41,224 nt of DNA from Verrucomicrobiota bacterium (lineage in GTDB: Bacteria > Verrucomicrobiota > Verrucomicrobiia > Methylacidiphilales > UBA1321): positions 1 to 41,224 of the forward strand of contig JABDHJ010000022.1 in assembly GCA_013285645.1 (NCBI GenBank), read 5' to 3'. Below are positions 6,875-15,272 of the stretch, piece by piece (position 1 is the first letter of the stretch; each line of letters begins with the position of its first letter). A program made the translations under genes and the position numbers. The notes beneath the pieces were generated by a model. The model worked only from the letters and a program-made list of their open reading frames with translations. It was not told the origin of the DNA and searched no databases.

Positions 6875-8620
6875 TTACCTGCTGGCAGGCGGGACGATTT
6901 TGGCTTCAAAAATTTTCAGGGCGTTTTGGATGACGGGATCGGCCAGAAACGCTTCCTGCGACATATTGGGCGGTGGCGGAGCCGGTTTGCCGGGAATGGC
7001 GGAGGTCACGGTCACCGGCGCGGGCGTGGCGGCGGGAGCGGTGCGTCCATCTCCCAAGATAAAGACCAGACGCAGTTTGGATCCGAGTTGCTCGTTCAGG
7101 GAATTTTCCAGCAATTCGAGATTTCGCGGGCTGCGTAGGAAGAAGAGTTTTTTTTCCATCGCGGTCGGCAGCATGACTTCGATTTGGTCTGCTTTGCAGG
7201 CGTGGAACTGGACGGCGCGGATGGTGTCGGCTTCCATCGGTCGCTCCAGTGCGAATTTTTCAGCGGCAGCGGCCCAGGCTTTTTGCGCGGCGGTAGTGGT
7301 GACGGTGGGGACAGCTGGGGGCGGTGGTGGAGTGGCAGGGACGATGACTGGAGTTGAGACGGGCGGGGCAGGTGTTGGTGTTGCTGCGGGGGGAGTAGTC
7401 CTGGCTGGAGTCGATGCCTCGTGTGCGGGAGCAGGACGGCTTTCCGGTGCGGCCGCTTTCCCCGGCGATGCGGGCGCGCCACCCAAGGATTCGAGAATGC
7501 TTTCGAGCGAGACTTTTTCCTTGAGCTGGCTCATTTGGATAAGCGCGACTTCAAAGACGACATCCTTGGCGAGGGCGTAGCGCAGGCGGCTTTCGAGGCG
7601 GCTGAGTTCCTCCAAAATGCCGAGTGCGGCGGAGCGGGAGATTTGGCTGGAGACTTCGGTCAGGACCTGTTTTTCCTGGGTGGAGATATCGCCTTCCAGC
7701 GCCGTCGGCGAGACCTGATAGATGACGAGGTTGCGGAAGAAGCCGAGCAAATCCTGACTCAACTTGCCGAGATCTTTTCCAGCGGCGGCGAGTTCGCGCG
7801 CGGCTTTGAGCACGGCGCCGACATCACCCTGGGCCAATGCGCGACCGAGCGCTGCGACGGGCGTGAAACCGGTCAGGCCGAAGAGCGTGAGTACATCGGC
7901 CTCGGAGACTTTGTCGCCATAAAAGCTGATGGATTGATCGAGCGCGGACTCGGCATCGCGCAGGCCGCCCTCGGCATAACGGGCGATGGCGTCGAGCGCG
8001 GCTGGCTCCGCGGTTACTTTCTCAAGATCGCAGATGTGGGCGAGGTGTGCGCGGATGAGGGGCTCGGGAATACGGTGGAGATCGAAACGCTGGCAGCGGG
8101 AGAGAATCGTGGTGGGGAGCTTATGGACTTCCGTGGTGGCAAAGATGAATTTGACGTGCGCGGGGGGCTCTTCCAGCGTCTTGAGCAGCGCGTTGAAGGC
8201 GGCGCCGCTGAGCATGTGCACCTCATCGATGATGTAGATTTTGTAGCGGCCCTTGGCCGGGGTGTAGCGGACGTTGTCGCGGAGGTCGCGGACATTTTCG
8301 ACGCCGTTGTTGGAGGCGCCGTCGATTTCGAGTACGTCGAGGCAATTGCCCTCGGCGATTTCGCGGCAGATAGGTTCGTTGGGGTCGAAGTCGGCGGTGG
8401 GGCCTTTATTATCCGTTCCGCCGTGACCGGCTTCGAGTGCCTTCGCGAGGATGCGTGCCGTGGAGGTTTTGCCAGTGCCGCGTGGGCCGACGAAGAGATA
8501 GGCTTGGGCGATGCGGCCCAGTCGGAGAGCGTTGGTGAGCGTTCGCACGACCGGTTCCTGACCGACGATCTCGGCAAATGTTTGGGGACGGTATTTGCGT
8601 GCGAAAACCTGATAAGCCAT
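6875..8620 (-). CDS. dnaX: DNA polymerase III subunit gamma/tau
   Basis: DnaX is the clamp-loader ATPase and replisome organiser. The 581-residue protein shows MAYQVFARKYRPQTF at the start, Walker A GPRGTGKT (45-52), Walker B with DEVH (132-135) and the SRC sensor motif (ILSRCQRF, about 173-180). A domain III segment follows, then an Ala/Pro/Thr-rich linker (about 380-430) and a C-terminal tau-like domain. The zinc module between Walker A and B is unusual: of the four expected cysteines only one (C85) is evident, and the stretch 63-80 is Gly/Asp-rich. The gene is preceded on the same strand by the SRP RNA gene and followed by ybaB, an order well known from Bacillus and other bacteria. Confidence 0.96.
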   Translation of the reverse strand: MAYQVFARKYRPQTFAEIVGQEPVVRTLTNALRLGRIAQAYLFVGPRGTGKTSTARILAKALEAGHGGTDNKGPTADFDPNEPICREIAEGNCLDVLEIDGASNNGVENVRDLRDNVRYTPAKGRYKIYIIDEVHMLSGAAFNALLKTLEEPPAHVKFIFATTEVHKLPTTILSRCQRFDLHRIPEPLIRAHLAHICDLEKVTAEPAALDAIARYAEGGLRDAESALDQSISFYGDKVSEADVLTLFGLTGFTPVAALGRALAQGDVGAVLKAARELAAAGKDLGKLSQDLLGFFRNLVIYQVSPTALEGDISTQEKQVLTEVSSQISRSAALGILEELSRLESRLRYALAKDVVFEVALIQMSQLKEKVSLESILESLGGAPASPGKAAAPESRPAPAHEASTPARTTPPAATPTPAPPVSTPVIVPATPPPPPAVPTVTTTAAQKAWAAAAEKFALERPMEADTIRAVQFHACKADQIEVMLPTAMEKKLFFLRSPRNLELLENSLNEQLGSKLRLVFILGDGRTAPAATPAPVTVTSAIPGKPAPPPPNMSQEAFLADPVIQNALKIFEAKIVPPASR

Positions 8621-8722
8621 GGGGAGAGAATCGTAACGCGAACGCGGAGCGCGGCAAGTCTGGAGGCACCGAAATAGGTCTAATAAGGCTGATAGTTCGG
8701 ATGGGAACTAGAAAAATAAAAA

Positions 8723-8810
8723 CCAGGAGCAACAACAACGGCAGTCAAGTTACCGTTGCTTCCTTTCGGACCTGGCGGGGTTGGCCTGCTGACGCTTTGC
8801 TACTCCTGGC
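8723..8810 (-). ncRNA. ffs: Signal recognition particle RNA, small bacterial (4.5S) type
   Basis: On the minus strand the RNA starts CCAGGAGTAGCAA and ends GTTGCTCCTGG, so the two ends form the closing helix. The apical part carries the universally conserved SRP domain IV sequence CCAGGTCCGAAAGGAAGCA (about 8756-8774): symmetric and asymmetric internal loops with a GAAA tetraloop in place of the common GGAA. The T-rich TTTTTATTTTT follows directly (8722-8712) as an intrinsic terminator. The RNA is about 88 nt, somewhat shorter than the 114-nt E. coli RNA, and lacks an Alu domain. Exact ends are estimates. It binds Ffh for co-translational targeting. Confidence 0.92.
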
Positions 8811-9061
8811 ACGCTGAGCGTAGCGCAACTTTGCGAGGCTTGCCATGTTAAATTAAGGACTGGAATGCGCACATTGAAGCGTGGCGTCTTCAGAACGGTC
8901 TGAAATGTCCGGTAGAGGACATTTTTTGTGTCACTTCATCGTACGCTAGCATTGCTGCGCAAGGTTTTTGTAACTGATTATCAGTAGCTTACGTCAATAA
9001 TAGAAGATGGCCCGATTCCTGATCTCCACGATGGTCAAGTCATGCTATATTTCCGAGTGAT
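8811..9061. other. Intergenic region between divergent SRP RNA and GYF-like gene
   Basis: These 251 bases hold the divergent promoters of the SRP RNA and of the gene starting at 9062. No open frame, hairpin or repeat stands out and I cannot place a confident -35/-10 pair. The half nearest 9062 is A+T-rich. Confidence 0.4.
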
Positions 9062-10054
9062 ATGCCCGACACGCATCTTATTTTACATGTAAAAGGGACT
9101 GAGCAGGAGACGTCCACGCTTCCGAAGCAGGTCGTCCGCGCCGCCATTTCCCAAGGCCAGATCACTCATTCGCAACTGATCTGGGTCCCGGAGGATAACA
9201 CCTGGAAGCAGGTCCGGGAATTGCCGCATCTTTTGCCCAGCCAGAAACTGGCGCCCGCCCCGCTGCCGCGCGTGGCGACAGGCAACTTGCCCCGTGTCGC
9301 GACGGGTAATCTGCCGAAGGTGGCGGCGGTCGCAGTGCCCAAGATAGCTGCGCCCAAGGCGAAAACGGGCACGGTTCCCCGGATTGCAACGGGTACGTTG
9401 CCCAAGGTGGCCACACCCAAAATTCAGACGGGACCGGTTCCTCGGATCGCAACAGCATCGACTGGCGCACCCGTCGTCAAGGTCGCCGCCGCGGTCGCAC
9501 AGCCCACGAAAAGCTATGTGGTCAAGGAAGAAGACGCGGGTGCTCATCCGCTCAAGTGGATTTCCATCATCCTGGGAGCGCTTATTCTTGGTATGGTGGG
9601 TGTGAACTATTTGTTGGTCGATCGCCCCTTGGTCTCGAGCTTGGGCGAGACGCCATTTTCCCAAGTGAGTGTGTATGCTCATCTGGGCGCTTATGTTCAG
9701 CCGAATGTCATCGTGATTCACATTCCGACTTCGAGTGCGGTCACAAGTGCTAACCTGACGGAATTTCTTGGGGCCCTCGCGCACAGCACGCCCACGATTC
9801 CGATGAGCAGTAATTCCTTCGCCCGGGTGGCACTTACTTCCGGTTGGACTGCCAGCTATACGCTCACTGGTAACGACTGGAGGCAATTGGGTGATATGCC
9901 GAACGACCAGCGAAAAGAATTTCTGCTGTCGGAACTGACCGATGCCACCGGAGAGCCGTTGATGTCCGCGCAACCGAATCAAGACGAGGCCACTTTGCAT
10001 GCCGAGCGCGAGAAGGTTTGGAACGCGTTTGTCGCGCAGTTCACGCGCTCCTGA
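9062..10054 (+). CDS. GYF-like domain protein with Pro-[RK]-[VI]-Ala repeat and one membrane helix
   Basis: The protein has 330 residues. Residues 1-58 look like a bacterial GYF_2 domain (...TLPKQVVRAAISQGQITHSQLIWVPEDNTWKQ...), usually a cytoplasmic protein-interaction module. Residues 66-133 are a low-complexity repeat of the unit L-P-[RK]-[VI]-A-T-G, seven times with variants. It is basic and proline-spaced. A single membrane helix spans about 166-186, followed by an extracytoplasmic domain of about 145 residues that I do not recognise. The topology is therefore cytoplasmic GYF, flexible basic linker, helix, outside domain. The spacing of proline and arginine suggests a flexible or ligand-binding linker. 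No partner gene can be named. Confidence 0.75.
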   Translation: MPDTHLILHVKGTEQETSTLPKQVVRAAISQGQITHSQLIWVPEDNTWKQVRELPHLLPSQKLAPAPLPRVATGNLPRVATGNLPKVAAVAVPKIAAPKAKTGTVPRIATGTLPKVATPKIQTGPVPRIATASTGAPVVKVAAAVAQPTKSYVVKEEDAGAHPLKWISIILGALILGMVGVNYLLVDRPLVSSLGETPFSQVSVYAHLGAYVQPNVIVIHIPTSSAVTSANLTEFLGALAHSTPTIPMSSNSFARVALTSGWTASYTLTGNDWRQLGDMPNDQRKEFLLSELTDATGEPLMSAQPNQDEATLHAEREKVWNAFVAQFTRS

Positions 10055-10059
10055 GGGAC

Positions 10060-10356
10060 CTACGATTTCCCGGAGGGATACCAATCCTTCAAAACGGCCA
10101 CGGCGGAATCCTTATAATAGGAGGCCATGCCGATCAACGCGCCACCGAGAAAGAGCATGGTGACGAGAAGAAACCGGTTCTTGTAACTGATCTCGCTGGG
10201 ATCGACGTTGGTCATGAAAAAGAAAATAAAGAACGGCGTCGGGAAGCTGAAAGCCCCCAAGCTGATACATTTGATAAGCAGAAACCTGTTCTTCACTACG
10301 ACAAAATACTTGCTTAAGCTATTGACGGCAAGCAGGACAATCTGGCTTAACTGCAA
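10060..10356 (-). CDS. Small hydrophobic membrane protein, start uncertain
   Basis: The frame encodes up to 98 residues from TTG 10356, or 51 from ATG 10215. Two similar segments occur: VVVKNRFLLIKCISLGAF (19-36) and ISYKNRFLLVTMLFLGGAL (about 55-73), each the start of a hydrophobic helix. This suggests an internal duplication, visible also in the DNA (AAGAACAGGTTTCTGCT against AAGAACCGGTTTCTTCT). The duplicated KNRFLL words support coding across the longer frame. It lies convergent to the GYF-like gene, with 5 bp between stops. Without homologs the call is tentative. Confidence 0.5.
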   Translation of the reverse strand: MQLSQIVLLAVNSLSKYFVVVKNRFLLIKCISLGAFSFPTPFFIFFFMTNVDPSEISYKNRFLLVTMLFLGGALIGMASYYKDSAVAVLKDWYPSGKS

Positions 10357-10394
10357 TTACATTTGTGAAAGCAGTTCGCGAAAATCCCCTAAAC

Positions 10395-11711
10395 ATGACC
10401 ACAGCTACGCACTTTCCGTGCCGTTCTCCCTGGATAATAGTAATCCGCGGGGTCGGACTTTGCGCTTTTTTTCTTTTACTGGTTTCGGTGGGAAACCATC
10501 TCGTGGCCGCTCCGGCAGACTCTCATCCGGCGTCCGATGGTTCGGAGGATTTTGGTCAATATCTGGTCGATCATCAGGCGGATCTTGAGCCCTTTTTTGA
10601 CAAAAATCTTGAGGACCTGATCAGGAAGGCGATGCCCATGGTGCTGGGGTTGCTGGCCTGGATCACAATGTTCGCCCTCGTGGTGGGATGGGTGGTGGAC
10701 GTTTTGCTGGCACGCGGGTTTACGCCGTTTTTCGCTCCGGCTTATGCCAAGATCAAGCGGGCGCTTGTCTATTCGACCGGGCGACTGGTCTTGAACCTGA
10801 TTGTTCTCGGCCTGATGGCTTTGACGGTGTTTGTCAGCATGAGATTTGTTCATGCCGGGATTATCAATCTCCTTGTGGCGATAATTCTCACCCTTGTCGC
10901 AATGGCGGCCCAAGTAGCATGGCTGGCGTTTCTGTTTCGGATGAATGTTGGCAGTTCGGTCATATTCTATGTCATCATTTTGGGAGCACAGGTAATCACG
11001 TTCGGTTTGGTTGCCGCGCCGATTCTCGTCGGGCAGCCATCCGCCTTGGCCTACCGTTTCGTCAACGAAACTCTCACGCCGCAATTGCAGGGCGAGGTCG
11101 ATTCCACGAAACAGGACCTGGCCGAAATCGACCAGGCACGAGATGCCAGCAAGGCAAAAATCGACGGGCTTCAGAGTAAGATCGCCCAGGACCAGGCGGA
11201 GGTGGAAAAATTGAACTTGGAAATTGAAGCCAAGAAAAACTCCGAAGCTTATCTTTTCCAGCAGGTCGTCAAGGTCGAAGCGGCGGGAGATTTGGCCGCG
11301 GCGCACGATCAGTTCACCGCGCTGCTGGTGAAATATCCATCGGGTGCCCTGGCCGATTCGACCAAGGCGCATCTGGCCCAGGTTGATAGTGAGTTGGCCG
11401 CACAGGAGGCCCAGAAGAAGCAGGCCGAGGCTGATGCGATTGCGGCTGCTGCTGCGGCGCGGGCCGATTTACTGGCGCGAGCGGCAAAAGGCGAGGTGGA
11501 GTTGTCCGAAATGCGACTGGCGCTGGTGGGTAAGAACCGGGCCGATGTAACCGCCCTGTTCGGGACGCCGACGGAAACCGCTTCCGATCGCTGGGGTTAT
11601 GCCCAGCAGATGATAGTCAATCGGATGACCAGCGAGAAACACGGACTGGCGATTTATTTTACGGAGGGCATTGTGCAGAGTGTCGATTATTATGATGGAG
11701 CGGCCAAATGA
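10395..11711 (+). CDS. Coiled-coil membrane protein with C-terminal SmpA/BamE-like module
   Basis: The 438-residue protein has an N-terminal helix that may be a signal (12-39) and four membrane helices (about 83-103, 127-149, 153-181, 188-212). A coiled coil follows (226-285, rich in Lys/Glu/Gln), then an Ala-rich helical region like a TPR or coiled stalk (290-365). The C-terminal module (about 371-438) reads MRLALVGKNRADVTALFG.P...DRWGYA. A related module ends the next protein, and the pattern (helix, LFGxP, Trp/Tyr, strands) recalls SmpA/OmlA-type domains. A GTG at 10365 could extend it by 10 residues; ATG 10395 is preferred. The stop overlaps the next start as ATGA, so the two are translationally coupled. 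Confidence 0.75.
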   Translation: MTTATHFPCRSPWIIVIRGVGLCAFFLLLVSVGNHLVAAPADSHPASDGSEDFGQYLVDHQADLEPFFDKNLEDLIRKAMPMVLGLLAWITMFALVVGWVVDVLLARGFTPFFAPAYAKIKRALVYSTGRLVLNLIVLGLMALTVFVSMRFVHAGIINLLVAIILTLVAMAAQVAWLAFLFRMNVGSSVIFYVIILGAQVITFGLVAAPILVGQPSALAYRFVNETLTPQLQGEVDSTKQDLAEIDQARDASKAKIDGLQSKIAQDQAEVEKLNLEIEAKKNSEAYLFQQVVKVEAAGDLAAAHDQFTALLVKYPSGALADSTKAHLAQVDSELAAQEAQKKQAEADAIAAAAAARADLLARAAKGEVELSEMRLALVGKNRADVTALFGTPTETASDRWGYAQQMIVNRMTSEKHGLAIYFTEGIVQSVDYYDGAAK

Positions 11712-12469
11712 ACGGACGCCTGCTTTTCCTGGCTTTGACTAGCTTTGCTGGATTTTTGGTCATCCAGACACCGGGGCGGGCCCAGAGTTCACAAATTTCC
11801 CCGGAGCGTCTCGATATACTTGACCGGCGGGGTTACTTCACGCCTGCTTTCAAGGCGGCGGTCCATGGCCTGGTGGATGCAAAGAAGGCGGTTATGGATG
11901 CCAAGGTGGACGAGTTGAAATTGAATCTTAAATTACCCGACTTGCAAACGCAGCTCGACGATTCCGAGGAGAAAGTGAACGCGCTTCGCAAGCAGTTCTC
12001 CGACTTGGACCACGCCGACGAGAACGATTTTGCCGAGCTGCAAAAGAAGATCGGGGATGCCAGCGCCACGCTGGAAGAGCAACGAATCCTAGCCCAGGCT
12101 TATGTCTGGGCTTACCCGGCCAGCCCGCACCAGGCAGAGGCGCAGCGCGATTTGCAGGATGTGCAGAAGAAGATCGCCGATCAAAAGCAGGCGGAGGCGG
12201 ATGCCGAAGCGGCCCGCGTGGCGGCGCATGCGAAGCTGGTACAGCGCGCGCAGGCCCGGGACTTGAGCATTCAGGAGTGGAGGGATTTACTGCTCACGAT
12301 GTCCAAGGAAGACATATTAAAATTTCTCGGGCCGCCGCAATCCCACAGTCAGGATGACTGGAACTATACGGGCGCTTGGACGGAAGATGCAGTCACGCAC
12401 CAGAAGGTTGGGTTGGATGTCGGTTTCAATGGTGGCCGGGTGAATAATGTCACCGAGGCGTCGCATTGA
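11708..12469 (+). CDS. Secreted coiled-coil protein with SmpA/BamE-like C-terminal module
   Basis: The 253-residue product has a signal peptide (1-25, ...IQTPGRAQ). Two helical coiled segments follow (about 52-120 and 140-185, rich in Asp/Glu/Lys/Gln/Ala). The C-terminal module (about 192-253, WRDLLLTMSKEDILKFLGPPQ...DDWNYTG) parallels the end of the preceding protein. The start ATG shares bases with the upstream TGA (ATGA). The paired layout suggests a membrane anchor and a periplasmic partner that bind through their coiled coils. I do not recognise the family. Confidence 0.75.
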   Translation: MNGRLLFLALTSFAGFLVIQTPGRAQSSQISPERLDILDRRGYFTPAFKAAVHGLVDAKKAVMDAKVDELKLNLKLPDLQTQLDDSEEKVNALRKQFSDLDHADENDFAELQKKIGDASATLEEQRILAQAYVWAYPASPHQAEAQRDLQDVQKKIADQKQAEADAEAARVAAHAKLVQRAQARDLSIQEWRDLLLTMSKEDILKFLGPPQSHSQDDWNYTGAWTEDAVTHQKVGLDVGFNGGRVNNVTEASH

Positions 12470-12566
12470 TTACGGCGGCAGAGGGGCATGGTTTAAAAGT
12501 CTTAGCCCGATTCCAGCCTCTTTCCCTCTACCCAGTTGACCTCTGTCAAAAGCAATATCTATTCAA

Positions 12567-13043
12567 TCAAGAGGAGGTATATCCTGAAAAATTAGAAGGC
12601 TTTTGGTTGCTATGATAAAACTCTAAGTTATCTATTTTCCCGTCTGCCGTTACATCAATGATAACGTACCATACAGGGTTCGCTTGCTCACCCGAGCCTG
12701 CGATAGGAGGTAAGTCGGAACTAATTTCCTTGAAATAGAGGCTGGTAAGGCTGCCTTTTTCCTTATACCCCCTGTAATCCATGTTTTTAGGCTCAGCACT
12801 ATTAAGATCGGACCCTATTTGTGTTAGGCTTGAAACATAGGAAGCTTGACTACAAAGGCTGGAAAAAGATTGTGAGTAGTCTGTGGTATCGAGAGCTTGG
12901 CCGTTCGCTAGATGCTTTAGATTGGAAATTTGATGCCAAATTTTTGTCTCCACATCTCTTGCCGTCTGGGCTGTTGGGGGATCCGCAAATAGCAAAGAAC
13001 AACAGGCAAGTAACATGGCGACAACTGGGGAGATTTTTTTCAT
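12567..13043 (-). CDS. Small secreted protein of unknown function
   Basis: The 158-residue product has a clear signal peptide (MKKISPVVAMLLACCSLLFA) and a mature domain with no family I recognise. Its C-terminal half (...ANPVWYVIIDVTADGKIDNLEFYHS...) looks like a beta-rich fold. The gene and its upstream neighbour at 13152-13787 are visibly A+T-richer than the surroundings and use AAT, ATA and TTT codons freely. Two secreted products side by side on one strand, 108 bp apart, suggest shared acquisition. It could be an inhibitor or partner of the neighbouring papain-like protein, but only adjacency supports that. Confidence 0.65.
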   Translation of the reverse strand: MKKISPVVAMLLACCSLLFADPPTAQTARDVETKIWHQISNLKHLANGQALDTTDYSQSFSSLCSQASYVSSLTQIGSDLNSAEPKNMDYRGYKEKGSLTSLYFKEISSDLPPIAGSGEQANPVWYVIIDVTADGKIDNLEFYHSNQKPSNFSGYTSS

Positions 13044-13151
13044 ATAGATGCTGTTTTGATTTGTTGCAGGTCTTTATGCGAAATTCTGTTTATTTTCAAT
13101 AAAGCAAATATCATGGTTCTCTCTTCACATGCCATATGAATAGCCGGTCGT

Positions 13152-13787
13152 TTAAGGCTTCGTGACTGTAATAATGGCAGCATATTTTCCCAGGAGCTCG
13201 TTTATTTGAGGAGTTACACGGAGGTGGCGAATCACTGAAGTGTTACCGCCAGGGGGATCGGGGTCGATGACAATGCCATCATTCTCGGGCTTAAAACCTC
13301 CAGGCACAGGACTGAAGTACCCGCAAATCATTATCATCGAATGCCAGGCGTCACAAAAATAAATAGGTTGTCCGGCCGCTAGCGCAATTTCCATGTCATT
13401 ATTGGTAATATCGGTCCGTGAGTGGGTCCAGTTGTCAGTAATTTTGGAACTGAGTGTGAAGTGGGTGCCATTTGCGTCGACCCAGGAATGGTTGAGCAGA
13501 GGGGTTAATTCCTGGGGTTGACCGTATAGACCGGGACCAAACGGAACGCCGGGTTTTATTTGTTGAACGATTTGAGCTTCTGGCCAATCAATATCATAGA
13601 ATCTAAGATAATTGCTTAGGGACGCTGCCCAACAGGTATATTGAGTCTGTTGACGGGGGCCCAACATCTTTTGTGGAGACGGAACAAACGCTTGAATTAC
13701 GCCGGGCGCTGTAGGCACGGGCGCAGTGTTTGCTAGGGCCGATGTTATTAAGAACAACACAAATATGCCAAGAAACAAAAATTTCAT
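13152..13787 (-). CDS. Secreted papain-like cysteine protease-fold protein
   Basis: The 211-residue product has a signal peptide (1-19, ...ITSALA) and a papain-like core. The oxyanion Gln and nucleophile region is QQTQYTCWAASLSNYLRFY (C52, with Trp next to it). The His motif is CDAWHSMIMICGY (H149), and DGIVIDPDPPGG supplies a third residue candidate (D175). This Cys-His-Asp order and spacing fits secreted C39/C70-like papain-fold peptidases (Peptidase_C39_2 or papain-like families). It is shorter than a typical propeptide-bearing papain and has no propeptide. An inverted repeat (13798-13819, arms TAATCGG and CCGATTA) sits just before the start codon, a possible operator. Catalytic competence is likely from the conserved residues; the substrate is unknown. 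Confidence 0.75.
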   Translation of the reverse strand: MKFLFLGIFVLFLITSALANTAPVPTAPGVIQAFVPSPQKMLGPRQQTQYTCWAASLSNYLRFYDIDWPEAQIVQQIKPGVPFGPGLYGQPQELTPLLNHSWVDANGTHFTLSSKITDNWTHSRTDITNNDMEIALAAGQPIYFCDAWHSMIMICGYFSPVPGGFKPENDGIVIDPDPPGGNTSVIRHLRVTPQINELLGKYAAIITVTKP

Positions 13788-13922
13788 TCAATGAAAGTAA
13801 TCGGCTTATTGACCGATTAAAACCTCAAAGAGCAAAAACGGATGAATTTAAGCTTAATAATATAAAACATTAAGTCAAATATATTGCCGCATTAGGTTTG
13901 GGGCCATTTCGCTTTCGGTACT

Positions 13923-15272
13923 CTACGACTTCGGGGGTGTGGTGTTGGGAGGCGTGGGGGCTGCGGGAGGGGGAAGCATTTTTGCGGTTACCACCATGCC
14001 GTCGTTGAGGTCGGCGGGGGGATTGGTGATGAGGCGATCTCCGTCCTTCACATTTTGGAGGATTTCGACTTCGGTGCCGAAATCGCGTCCCACTTTGACG
14101 GGAAGAAGGCGGACTTTGAAATGGTCCTTGTCTGGATCATCCATGTTTTCGAGGAGGGCGACCTGGGCTCCTGCCGCATTGACGATAAGGGTGTTCGCCG
14201 GGATGAGGACGGCAGGAGTCTTGTCCACGAGTTGCAGGCGAACATCGGCGTAGGCGCCAGGCAGAAGAGCACCGTCCTTGTTGGGCACGTGGATTTCTGT
14301 CCTTAAGGTGCGCGACGTATTGTCGAGAGCGCCCGCGTTTCGCACCACGTTGCCGATGAAGACGCGGTCGGGATAAGCTTGAACGTGAACGTCGGCTTCC
14401 ACGCCGGGCTGGATCGACGGGGCGTTGCCCTCGGGGACATCGACGTACACGCGTAAAGGATCGGTCTGTGCGATGCGGAAAAGTTCGCTCGTGCCGGTGG
14501 CGGCGGTGCCGGTTCCGGACGAAACGAGGTTGCCCACCTCGATGTGGCGAAAGGTGATGGTCCCGGCGAAAGGCGCGCGGATCTGCTTGAAGTTTTCCGT
14601 GGCGGTCAACTGCTGCACAGTGGCGAGGTCGGCATCGAGATTGGACTTGGCTTCCCGCAACGTGGCGTCTTTTTCATCGGCTTCCTCTTGGGAGACAGCT
14701 TTGTCCTTGACCATGGCGTCCCAGCGATCGGCGGCAGTCTGGGCAATGGCGAGGGCGGCCTTGGCCTGCTCGGCGGTCGCCTGAGCCTGGCTAAGTTGCT
14801 GGTCGACTTCGGGTGTGTCCAGCTCGGCGAGGAGGTCGCCTTCCTTGACCTGGTCCCCGATATCGACGAGCCAGCGTTTCACGTAACCGGAGGTGCGTGC
14901 GAAAATGGAGGCCTGTTGAAAGGCGTCGACGGTCCCGGGAAGCGGCAACTCGCTTTTGGGCATGGCGAGATGGGCGGCAACATAAACGACGTGGCGTTCC
15001 GTGTTGAGTTTTTGTTCCTGATCAAGCTGGCTTTGGGTGGCCAAGCGGGGCGAGATGCCGAAGAAGTAGAAAACTCCGGCGAAAACGAGGAGGCCCACAA
15101 CGAGCAGAACCAGGAAAAGGGAAGAGGTCTTGCGCGGGTTGCCCGGTGCTGGCGTGGCCGGAGGTCTGGCCGCAGTGGTGGCGGGAGTGGGAACTGCCGG
15201 AGGCTTGGAGGCTGGAGCGGATGCGGGCAGTGTGGGGGCAGGATCTTTTTTTGGTGAGGGAGGTGCGCTCAT
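13923..15272 (-). CDS. RND efflux system periplasmic adaptor (HlyD/AcrA type)
   Basis: This is the membrane-fusion component linking an inner-membrane RND pump to an outer-membrane channel. The 449-residue protein begins with a 48-residue Pro/Ala-rich cytoplasmic tail. An uncleaved membrane anchor follows (about 51-71). Then come a lipoyl half (...PGTVDAFQQASIFARTSGYVKRWLVDIGDQVKEGDLLAELDTPE), an alpha-hairpin (about 137-215), the returning lipoyl and beta-barrel parts (...IRAPFAGTITFRHIEVGNLVSSG...), and a Pro-rich C terminus. The gene overlaps the upstream permease stop by 4 bp (ATGA), so the pair is coupled. No TolC-like gene is in the window. Confidence 0.92.
   Translation of the reverse strand: MSAPPSPKKDPAPTLPASAPASKPPAVPTPATTAARPPATPAPGNPRKTSSLFLVLLVVGLLVFAGVFYFFGISPRLATQSQLDQEQKLNTERHVVYVAAHLAMPKSELPLPGTVDAFQQASIFARTSGYVKRWLVDIGDQVKEGDLLAELDTPEVDQQLSQAQATAEQAKAALAIAQTAADRWDAMVKDKAVSQEEADEKDATLREAKSNLDADLATVQQLTATENFKQIRAPFAGTITFRHIEVGNLVSSGTGTAATGTSELFRIAQTDPLRVYVDVPEGNAPSIQPGVEADVHVQAYPDRVFIGNVVRNAGALDNTSRTLRTEIHVPNKDGALLPGAYADVRLQLVDKTPAVLIPANTLIVNAAGAQVALLENMDDPDKDHFKVRLLPVKVGRDFGTEVEILQNVKDGDRLITNPPADLNDGMVVTAKMLPPPAAPTPPNTTPPKS

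Noticed and set aside
7421-8677. Long plus-strand frame of 418 codons opposite dnaX
   Set aside because: It is the antisense shadow of dnaX, caused by G+C-rich third positions, and it has no plausible start signal.
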